NCBI RefSeq assembly: GCF_024679095.1
Contig: NC_066517.1
Span: forward strand, 23,143,540-23,207,539
Direction of reading: 5' to 3'
From: Eriocheir sinensis
Lineage: Eukaryota > Arthropoda > Malacostraca > Decapoda > Varunidae
DNA length: 64,000 bases
How positions within the stretch are numbered: the first letter of the stretch is position 1; the number at the start of each line of letters is the position of its first letter. The notes under the pieces were generated by a model. The model was given only the letters and a program-made list of their open reading frames with translations, was not told where the DNA came from and did no database searches. Made by a program: the position numbers and the translations under genes. Below are positions 11,901 through 23,700 of the stretch, piece after piece.

Positions 11901-14900
11901 TAACTTCTGATTTCCATTATTAACCAAGTATATTTAGTCTGTAGGCAATGTCAGTGTTAGCACTATATGGATTTTTAAGTCTTGAGATTCACAGTAAAAC
12001 TACATGGGTAATATCTTAACAAAACGATAACTGAAAATTGCTTGGTTTTGTATGTAAGTTTTCAGTAGTATAGTCATTACTTGCAAGGTATACTAAGCAA
12101 ATTTTCATCACCTGGAAGAAGTAGCTGTATTGGTGTTAAACATAATCACTTTTTGCCACACAAATAACAAAACTACATGCACAAAACATTCACTGAGCAC
12201 ACATGACTCGTAAACGGGGAACACAAACTCACGCAACATAACACACTGGTACAGCATAACACACATGTACCTCAAAACATAATCACTTTTTTAGCCACAC
12301 AAATAACAAAACTTCACGCACATAACATTCACTGAGCACACATGACTCGTAAACGGGGAACACAAACACACACAACATAACACACTGGTAGAACACAACA
12401 CACACATACCTCAAAACACACAGTCACAGCACAACACAGAGGTATTCCCCTGAGCATATGACTCGTAAACAGGCAACATAGACGCACACAACAGAACACA
12501 CTTGTAGAGCACGACACATCCCTACCTCTCAACACACAATCACAGCACAACACAGAGGTATTACCCTGAGCATATGACTCGTAAACAGGCAACATAAACG
12601 CACACAACAGAACACACTTGTAGAGCACGACACATCCCTACCTCTCAACACACAGTCACAGCACAACACAGAGGTATTCCCCTGAGCACACGACTCGTAA
12701 ACAGGCAACATAGACGCACACAACAGAACACACTTGTAGAGCACAACACATCCGTACCTCACAACACACAATCACAGCACAACACAGAGGTATTCCCCTG
12801 AGCACACGACTCGTAAACAGGCAACATAAACACACACAACCCACTGGTAGAGCACAGCACATCCGTACCTCACAACACACAGTCACAGCACACCACAAAG
12901 GTAATCCCGGAAACACAGAAACACACACCCGTACTGAGCATCACCTGACTTGTTCCACAGTTAACGGAACAGTTTCGTAGCCAAGTAACGGAACGGCTTG
13001 AGGTAGTGAAGCAGAGTAGTGGTGAGGAGGGGTCACTGCTCAACCAGATGGACAAGGTACTGCACCCCACCAACCAGTCCTTCCGTCTCCTTGTCATAGT
13101 CGCGCTCAGTCTTTGCTGCATGACTTTCGGGGGCGACGAGGGAGAGTGAGCCAGCTTGAAGAGGCTGCAGAGGATCCTTATTAACCCGGTAGCAGCGGGG
13201 ATCGTGTTTCTTAATGGTCCCTCTAAGCGAGAAAAATGAGAAAAAAATCATCCCTCACACAAACCATTTCATAATAGTATATATATCAAAGGATTTATGA
13301 TCAGATTATGTATCATCTATTTTGGGGGGTTTATATCATGGCACAAATTTGGCCCGTTGCTGCTACATGGTAAAGCCACAAATTTGGCCCATTGCTGCTA
13401 CCGGGTTAATGGTCCCTCTAAGCGAGAAAAATGAGAAAAAAATCATCCCTCACACAAACCATTTCATAATATATATATCAAAGCATTTGTGATCAGATTA
13501 TGTATCATCTATTTTGGGGGGTTTATATCATGGCACAAATTTGGCCCGTCGCTGATGCACGGTAAAGCCACAAGTTTGGCCCATCGCTGCTACACGGTAA
13601 AGCCTCAAATTTGGCCCGTCACTGCTACATGGTAAAGCCTCAAATTTGGCCCATCATTGCTACACGGTAAAGCCTCAAATTTGGCCCATCCGAGGTTATT
13701 TATTTATTTATGTTTTTTTTTTTTTTTTTTTACATCAAAGACAACAGCTCAAGGGCAACAAAAAGAGTGCAAAAAAAAAAAAGCCTGCTACCCGTTGCTC
13801 CCATAAAAGACAAAAGTAAAGGGCAGCCAAAAGAGACGTCAATTTTGGGTATCATAACAAGTGTCTCATAAATTTTTTAGATATTCAGAACCTATTTGTC
13901 ACTGTGTTCTGCATTGGATATCAGCAAACAGTAACTCATACCAGATTTCTGAAGCTAGTGCAGTTAAAAATTTCCCTGGTGTTTCTTTTCACTATTACCT
14001 GATGATGAAAAGCAAAGGAGATTTTGGATTTTGCTAACTCAACCAGTGATGAAACTACACTTAATATCTAACCTTTACGGCTTGGCTATTCACTTCGCAT
14101 CTTAACCCCTTGACTGCGGATTTCCTACAAGAAGACATCACCAAGCTACAGAAATGGATCAAAAAGTGGCTGTTAAAATTCACTGAAGTAAAATATAAAG
14201 TCCTGCACCTTGGGAGAGGATATCCAGCACACCAATACCACATGGGAAACACTCCACTATCCACCACAGAGGCAGAGAAAGATTTGGGAGTAGATGTTTG
14301 CAGTCTATTAGTAAAGGCTAAATCCGTGCCAATCGCAGCGGACGGGGTAAGTGGGCACAGACTACAGAACAAAACGACCGCACAACTTAAAAATATCACA
14401 TGCCCGGTCAGCTTTCCGTAGCGGGCATGTTTTTTTTCTCTGCACTCCTTTTGTTGTCGCCTTTGAGCCGTCTCCTTTGCTGGGGGAAAAAAAAAGGAGA
14501 AAAAAAAAACCGGCCAATCTTCCGAGCAGGTCACTTTTCCTTGCCCTCTCTCAACCACGCCCTCCCGCCAGCCACTCTTTTCTGTGCCGCACCCTGTCGA
14601 GAGAACCGCTGGACCTTCTCAGTAGACGTTTATTCCTCAAAATTTCATGTGAATGGTTATATAATTGTTAAGCGAAACTGAGTGTGAAATTTGCATGTCT
14701 TTTGTCCTGAACTGTCACCTCCTGTTTTGCCTGTTTCAGCTCCTCTCTTTTGAACACTGAGAGTTGCGATATATTCTGATGTCTGTGTGTCTCTTTTTTT
14801 AACTCATTGAATTCTCCCTCTTGCTGTTGCTACTCAGTTTCATGTGTTTAGAGATCCTTGTATTTATTTTACCATGATTCAAACTACCCCTGACCTCAAG

Positions 14901-17900
14901 TATCAGGCTCTTCAATGCTCCTTAGGCTGACATTTGAGAGAGACCCGTTTCATGTGTTTAGAAATCCTTGTCCTTATTTGTCTGCCTGTGTCTTTGTGTT
15001 CATTTGCCCTGCCATTCAAACTGCCCCTGACCTCAAGTACCAGGCTCATTGTTACTCCTTGGGCTGACATTTGAGAGAGAGCAGCTTCATGTGTTTAGAG
15101 ATCCCTGTCCTTATTTGTCTGCCGAGATATTTTGGTTTAATTTCCCACCATTCAAACTGCCCCTGACCTCAAGTACCAGGCTCATTGTTACTCCTTGGGC
15201 TGACATTTGAGAGAGAGCAGCTTCATGTGTTTAGAGATTCTTGTCCACATTTGTCTGCCGAGATATTTGGGTTTATTTTCCCGCCATTCAAACTGCCCCT
15301 GACCTCAAGTACCAGGCTCATTGTTACTCCTTGGGCTGACATTTGAGAGAGAGCAGCTTCATGTGTTTAGAGATCCTTGTCCTTATTTGTCTGCCTGTGT
15401 CTTTGTGTTCATTTGCCCCGCCATTCAAACTGCCCCTGACCTCAAGTACCAGTCTCATTGTTACTCCTTGGGCTGACATTTGAGAGAGAGCAGCTTCATG
15501 TGTTTAGAGATCCCTGTCCTTATTTGTCTGCCGAGATATTTGGGTTTATTTTCCCACCATTCAAACTGCCCCTGACCTCAAGTACCAGGCTCATTGTTAC
15601 TCCTTGGGCTGACATTTGAGAGAGAGCAGCTTCATGTGTTTAGAGATCCCTGTCCTTATTTGTCTGCCGAGATATTTGGGTTTATTTTCCCACCATTCAA
15701 ACTGCCCCTGACCTCAAGTACCAGGCTCATTGTTACTCCTTGGGCTGACATTTGAGAGAGAGCAGTTTCATGCGTTTTGAGATCCTTGTCTTTCATTGAC
15801 TGCCGAGGTCCTAGTGTGCATATCCCCACATTCAAGCTGCCCCTAACCTCACGCAGCAGGCTCATTGTTGCTCCTCGGACAGACATATTAGAGAGAGCTG
15901 CTGTGTGGGTCATGTGAGGCAGTGTTTGTGTGAGGGTCAGGAGCGTTGGAGCAGTCACTCGTAACAACCCTGTCTACCCCTCCTTGTATATCATTTGTAA
16001 GCAAGTATAGGATGACCAGTCTTGCCCTCGTGAATGCAGCCTGGCAGAGTTTGTGAGTGTCAGGAGAGTTGGAGCTTCCACTCAGTTCATTACCATCCTG
16101 TTTGCCCCTCCTTATATTTCATTAGTAAGCAAGTATAGGATGAAGTCTTCCCTTAGCCTTAGTGTTTGAAAGCTCCTCAGTCTTGTCTCCCATATACCTG
16201 TTAGGGGCTTTAAAAGAGTCAGTTCGGGCCCCATACTTATAAAGCTAATAATTCGTCTCAGGCTCGTCTTAAGAGCCCAAACCGGCCCTGTGGAGCCCTA
16301 TATCCTGGGTGTTAATCTGAGATATGGCGCGAGTACCTAAAGTTGGTCCGGGGCAGGCATAAATCCTGGGTCTTCGTCTGAGGCATCGACCTTCAAATGT
16401 AAGCATTGCCGGGTGTTGCCAGACAGCCAGCGTGCCTCATCATATCGTTTTACATTCAAACGCTCACTATAGTCTTACAAAACCCTATTATAATGGATAT
16501 GATGTACTTCTATTCAATACTATCACCATTTTAAGGCATTCTTACCCATTAATTTTCATATGAGATAACTGATCTCGCCGTTGTTGGCAACTTTACGTTC
16601 CCCACTACCCGTGGCAGCTGGAGCCCCAGCTAAGGTGCACACTCACCTCTGAGACGAGACATAAGTCAGACGCCTAATTTCCTTATCAGTATGGGCCCAG
16701 GTCAATCTTTTACACTGAGACATAGAATACAGGTGCACTTTCTTGTATTGTTCCCTGATGCACCTCCCTTCTGTTACACACCTTACTGCACACTCATACC
16801 CCCCCAACACCTCATATTGTACTTGTGATATCTCGGGGCTGTCTTGGCTTCTCTCACGTCAATATTTTTGGTGCTAGCAATGATAACTTCCTGATGTAAA
16901 GTTTAAACGTGTATTGACTCATATTTACGACTTTCCCCAGTTTTTTTGTGACAGTTGTTTGGTGTAGGCTGTCTGTAGCGGGATCTAAACCATGGAAGGA
17001 GTGCATTGTTCTGTGTGATGTCCTTCTAACCGAGTCATTTCCTCATGTGTCTCTGTGTCGTGTTTGTTGTGTCAATGAATAACTTGTCCTGCCAAGCTAA
17101 GGAGCGTCCTCGCCACCACCCGCACCCCCAGCCCACTGCCGGCCCCTGAGGGTGTGGCAGGGGTCTTCACGCCACTCCCGCCACACCTTAGGCTGCTGGT
17201 GGTCCTGGGGTGTGTGGGTGTGTGAGAGGTGCATTCCCATTGATGTTGTGACCCGTGTGTGTCCTGTTACAGTCCCACCAAGAGGCAAGTGGCCAGCATC
17301 AGAGGGAAAGGCAGGAGGAGGCAACGTCTTTCTCCAGCTTGGCGGATCAGGTACTGCCTTCCTCTGGGCTGCCGGGTGTCCCAAGGGCCTGGGAGCGGTG
17401 CTCAAAGATTAGGTTGCATGCGCATGACCTTCCTGCTTTTCATGTCTTTTTATCAGTGTTAATGGGATGTCGGATTTCAGGTCTGTAGATTTACACAAAC
17501 TGTACGTAGAGGTTTTAAAACATAGACTGACACAATCAGTGTAGGTCTTGAAATAGTGGACTGCTAAGATTATTTCTAGAAAAGAATTACTGACACTTTG
17601 GACTGTGTGACCTAACAGCTTACAGTGCAGGCGAAGAGAGCTGCTGAGGAAGCTTCCAAGTCTGTTAGTGTGGCCAGCAAGCAAGCCAAGGAGGCCAGCA
17701 AGCAGGCACAGCAGGTAGGCCCACCAAGGACCTGGGAGGCACTAGTGTAGTCCTGCGTGAATGACCACTGCGGCATAACGTAAGAGGCAACTGGAGACAC
17801 GTGATAGTCCATGACTAGATGAACATAGAAAACGCCTCTTAAGGGAACCAAACTCCTTCTTGACGCAGTGCCGTGACACCTCCGTTTTTGTCTGTTTCCA

Positions 17901-18809
17901 GGCCAGCAAGTCGACCTTCGAAGACCTGTCCTTCATGGGGAAACACACTCTTGGGGACTTCACCAAGACGGCGCGTGAGGCAGCCAAGAAGGGCGGGATT
18001 TTCTCCAAGGTCAGCCTTAAGGTGAGAGGAACAACCACTGTGCAGGACTGTGTGGGACGTTCCCTCACCTCTTTCTTGAGGCATGGGAGTGAGCTGCTGC
18101 TGCTGCTGTTGCTGCTTGTATACCCTGCAAGTATGCCTGAGGACACTTTGTGGAGGAAAAACTTGGACAAAAAATATATCAGTGGTTACTTTGCATTGTA
18201 GTTTACCATAACTTTTTAACAGTTTCCATAACATAAACTTAGAAGAGAAAATGGAAACAGAACAGATGGATTATATATCGTCACCCTCATAAAATAATCG
18301 CCTAAGTAATTTTTCAGAGATTTCCAGGTTTTTGTCTACATCAATTTTTCAACATGTGACGCCCATATTTGCATAGTTGCCGTCGTCATTCAGGGTTTGA
18401 GTGTCCTAGAATTGGCCTTTTCAGTCCTCCCTAAATCTTAAGCCAAATGTGATAATGACAGTTTTTTTATGATTTCCTGAAAACTAGAAAATAATGACTT
18501 AGGTGCTTTGTTTACGACGGTGACGATATGGTGACAAGTCTTCCACAAGCTGTTAACATGAACCTCTAGAAATCGCTCCCAATCATACATATCAATTTTC
18601 CACAAACTGTCAAGTCCTCCATGATAAGTTCTTAGCTGTAGTCCTCCCTCCATAGACTCCCAGTACTCCTCTACCTTAATATTAGATGAAGATGCATAAG
18701 TAGAAGTAGGGTTTCCTCTAATGCCTCAGTAAGCCAAGGGAATGCGTAGTGACCCAGTGTGTGCATAGCGCTTTCATTGGCTTGAGCTGGACGGTAGCCA
18801 TGAGTGTGG

Positions 18810-18841
<32 letters not shown>

Positions 18842-20654
18842 GTGTGTGTGTGTGTGATGGCCTGGGTATGCATTGAAAAGACATGAGTTAATTTAGTTTT
18901 CTCTTGTAGTAGTTGATAGAATGTGAATAGTAAGTGAATAGTTTAGTGACAGTAAGTAATTGTAAGTCAATAGTTTAAGGATAGTGAATAGTTTAGTGAA
19001 TAGTTTAGTGATAGAAAGTAATAGTAAGTCAATAGTTTAGTGATAGTAAGTGGATAGTTTTTAAGAAGTTTGGTGCCTAACAATTAGGGAATGTGGATGC
19101 TATAGTCGGTTCACCCGAGTCTCAAGTGAGCATTATCACACAACGGCAACCTGCAGCCACAAGGCGTGTCTGATTTCGTGGATAATGTGTGCTTGCCTAC
19201 GCATAGTAAACAGTCGTCAGTGTCAGTAATATGCAGCAGCTATAACAAATACTGCCAATTATAGTTGATTATGAGTTAAAAAATAATAGTAATGTCACAA
19301 ATAGCTGTTTTGTTAATTTACAAGATCACTGATTATGAATATTAAACAGTCTTGAAGCTGTATCCAACACCAAGGAAAATTAGCAGGCTTTATATCAACA
19401 AAACAGCTATTTTTGACATTACTAATATTTATTAACTCATGATCAACTATAATTGGCGGTATTTGTTATTGTTGGCTGCATATTACTGACACTGATGACT
19501 GGTTACCATGCCCAGGCTAGCATACACTATCCACGAAATCGGACACGCCGTGTGGCTGCAGGCTGCCGTTGCGTGATAATGCTCACTTCAGACTTGGCTG
19601 AACCGACTGTAGTGGAATGTAACGGCAAGTCTCAAAGCCTGGAATGCAATGGAGTTTGATGATACGACCCACCCCTGTATCATGAGTGAATGTATCAGGG
19701 TAAGAAAATGCATTGGAAAGTAATAGTAATGAATGACCCAAGTAACAGTAGTAGTAGTAATGAATGGATACTGTGTAGAGTAGAGTAATTTCTTCTGTTG
19801 TGTTCATTTGTCACCCTTCAGCTGCCTCCCTTGCTGTAAAATGAAAAATAAATAAATGAATAATAATGACAGCAATATATTAAAAGAACAGTGTAAGTAA
19901 TGCCAATAGAAACCCAATGATAGCTCTTATGTGTCATCTCATGTGTCACGACTCACCCTACAGCAGCCATGTGTTGTGACGTCTCTCCCTCAGGCGCTGG
20001 AACTCCGCGACGCATCCTTCGAGGGCAAACTGGGAGGCGGCAGCCCGGCCATCAGTGCCTCAGCTGATGTGGGAGGAGGAGGAGGAGGCGGGGGAGGAGG
20101 CGGAGGAGGTGGAGGAGGAGGTATGATGATGGGGTTAGGAGGAGGGAGTGGTAGAGTAGTAAGAGGAGGAGGAGGAGGAGGTGGAGGAGGTGGAGGTGCT
20201 GTCCCTGGGAGTGGAGTAGGTGGCCCCCCGCCAATACCCCATAGAAATCCACCCGCTAGTGTGCCTTCATCCTCCCCCCCATCCCTCCCCCGCGGCCCTC
20301 CCCCGGCGATTCCTCCAAGGTCACCCAAACCGTCGCTACAAGGCCAGCCCTCGGTCTCGGCTCCGTTCCCCTCCACCCAGCCCCTCACCAGCCCCGCCCA
20401 TGCCCAGTCCACCCGAAACGGTGCCTCACCCGGGAGGTTTTCCAGCACCAGCTCCCCAAGTTAGTAATTTTTAGGTGGAGTCGTAGATGTTTAGCGCATC
20501 CTCTCTATCCTCCCTGAAGGCTGCACCATCCCACTGACTGACTGGCCGGCCCACGTCTCTAGCTCTTCCCTATCCTACTCAGTGCTTCTAAAATTATGTT
20601 GTAGTAGTTCTGTTTGTCATTAATTGGTCACATGCTTTTTGGTGTCTTCCTGAC

Positions 20655-20705
<51 letters not shown>

Positions 20706-23700
20706 ATACTTCCACTTTAATTCCTTCTAATTCATACAGTCATTCTATCCCTCATCATGGTTGTTTTTAAGGACACTGTCATCTGTAAATATGTGTTTCA
20801 TTTTATGTTTCGTCCATTCATCATTCATCCGTTTAATGCCTATTCAAACACTTCCTACTGTTAGAGGTGTCATACTGGGACCTCAGCGTTCTGTTCTGGC
20901 CATTTTTAGTTAATCTTTCCCAGCTTGGCATGTTAAAAAGAAGGCTTCATTATTTGTCAGTCACGGGCAAGTGTGTGGAGAGTCTGATGTTGTGTTGTCA
21001 TGTGGTGATATGAAGCTGTAACACTCTAAACACTGTACAGTTCCCTGGTTCTCCTCATCCTAATAAATGACAGCCTGGGTATATAAATCTGCAACACTCT
21101 TAACCCGGTAGCCGCGGGGATCATGTTTCTTAAAGGCCCCTCTAAGCGAGAAAAAGGAGAAAAAATCATCACTCACACAAACCATTTCATAATATATATC
21201 AACGCATTTGTGATCAGTTTAAACATCATCTGTTTTGGGGGGTTTATATCACGGCAAAAATTTGGCCTGTCGCTGGTACACGGTAAAGCCACAAATTTGG
21301 CCCGTCGCTGCTACCGGGTTAACATTGTACAGTCCCCTGGTTCTCCTCACCCTAATAAATGACAGCCTGGGTATATGAAGCTCTATCACCGTAAACATCA
21401 TACAATTCCCTGGTTCTCATCATCCTAATTTGTTACAACCTGGTGATATGAAGCTGAAACACTCTTAACACTGTACAGTTCATTGGTTCCCCTCATCCTA
21501 ACACATGACAGCCTGGTGATATGAAGCTCTAACTCACTAAACATCATACAGTTCATTGGTGTTCTTCATCCTAATAAATGACAGCATGGGTTAATAAATT
21601 TGTAACATCATTAACATCATACATTTCATTGTTGCTCCACGTTCCAGGCAGCAGCATTGTCGGAACCAACGGGGGGAGCTTCCGCAGCAGCACTCCGAGT
21701 ATCGGCTACGGGGACGAGAGCAGCGCGGGCATGGGGAGTGTTGGCCACCGCAGACCAAGCAGTGCCAGTAGTTCGGGCGCTCGCTCCCCAACCATGACCT
21801 CCTCCTCCTCCCGGGACTTCCTCTCAAACGTCAGTTCCGAGCTGAATGACTTCGCCCAACAAACCACAAGTCTGTTCAGTGATATCTTTGGTGAGTACGA
21901 TGTGTTTGTCTGTCTTGTTCTGGTAGGGGATAAGCAGGTGGATAGGATAGAGGAGTTCAGTTTCTTTTTCGTGAGAGTAACGAGAGATTTTTGTACATAC
22001 GAGATCATTGCCAGTTTTTTGCGATAGTTTTTTGTACCAGTATATAGTGCATGACCCTTTTGAGGTAGAGTAGTCACTGTGTATTTGGTTGCTTCAGTGT
22101 GCATAAGTATATTCCTGTAAATGCTAAGTGTTATTTTGCACTCTGAGTTGGGCTTTCATGCAATTTTTTCATTACAGTTTAGAGGTAAAAGTTCAATACA
22201 GACAACTTCTTAACCAACAATGAATCCTAGTAATGGTGAAGTAGATAACTCTTTTGGATTAGTTTTCAAATCATCTGGGCAAATTTTTGATATTGTGCTT
22301 CCCTCTTTTGAGTAATATTTGTGTAAACTGTTGGCAAAAAGGGTAATTTTCTGTCACATTGCAACACCAGTAAAGATTTCCTGTAAGGACTCTGATGTCA
22401 CCTTTGAGTGTGGTGGTAGTGTGTGTCGGGTAGTGTGTAGTGTCTGTCTCGGCAACACACTGGTAACACGAGGCATCAACGAAACTTTTAGTGGAGAATG
22501 GCCATGCGTTGGGTGTCCCGCCCTCCCCCTCGCCCAGCCTCGGGAGATTCGGCCGTTCTCCGTTTCGTGAGTTTCGTTAACATTGTGTCGGGTCTCGAGA
22601 AGGTGGGGGCTTTTCCTCTCCTGCTGTTTTGTTTCCAAGGTTCCGCTTCTAAGCATTTTTACATACGCCTTTTAGCTGTCCGGGCCACAAAGCCTCATGG
22701 TGGTGGGTGGTGATGAGAATGGAAGGTGATGAAATGGTGCTTAACCCTCTAATAAGTTACTTTAATATCATGGTAAGATCAATAGAAGAGCTTGCTAAGT
22801 GTGTTCATTCATAACTTTTAGCCTCTGAAGGTATTGCATCACTACAAGGGTTGTATTAGGAGACATTTCTCTGCCCAAGAACACATATTTGACAAGGCTT
22901 TCATAGGAGTTGTGGGCATTTCCAGGGGTAGTTTTATGACCCTGGTGGTAGTTTCATCCTTCCTCCGTACCCTCAGCATAAAAAAACACTCATTAGAACC
23001 TGATGGATCCCCCCTTTGACCTTTAGATATAGCTGATGTGAGAAGGCAGAGTGTCTTGTAATACCAGCCCATGTATCATCCTGTGCTGCTGTGCGTGCTT
23101 GAACTTCCGGGTTTGGGGTTTGTCGTGCTTCAGTAACACAGCTGTGACGCCCAAGCAAAGTGTTCCTGCATCCACTTCCTGCATGAATTGTTTTCCGCTG
23201 CATGTTCTGTGTGTTTTCTTCCTCCTATCAACTTTTGGTAACCTTTTGACCAAAGAAATCCCTTTTGACAAATGATGAAAATGTGAAGCAGTAGGATTTT
23301 TTTCATAGCTTTTAGATGTACTGTTAGCTGTCAGTTGATGAGTGATGACCAGCCTGGATGTACATCTGCTTAATGGAATAGTACTTAAGATATTAGCTAA
23401 GTGTGTCTTGTAATGAGTAAAGCAAGAATCAGATTACTAAGATGTATTTCAAGTATTTTATTAATCACATTGCAGTGGATTAGCCAATAGAGGCATTAAT
23501 TAGATTTATATTCACTACTAGATTTACAGTCACTCCTTAAATATAGAGTAAAGTGCTCTGTAAAGCTGCTCATGGACTATATTAAGCTAGAGTATAGAGC
23601 AAGGGTGTGCGGGAGTGGCGTGCGTCTGTGTGTGGCACATGATGGACGCAGAGCAAACCTGTTGGCTGGCAGGTGCTCGTGGTCCCGGGAGCCGCAGTGT

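Noticed and set aside
12329..12928. Cysteine-rich minus-strand frames, toxin-like at first sight
   Set aside because: They are the complement of a 116-bp A/C-rich minisatellite; the cysteines come from repeated ACA triplets and the frames have no signal peptide or conserved spacing.
17839..18234. Minus-strand 131-residue frame over exon w12
   Set aside because: Shadow of the real plus-strand exon plus CAG-type low complexity; no matching splice sites on that strand.
19453..19659. 68-residue frame with a hydrophobic start ([20 protein letters not shown])
   Set aside because: It looks like a signal peptide but lies on the right arm of the foldback element, and there is no further coding signal.
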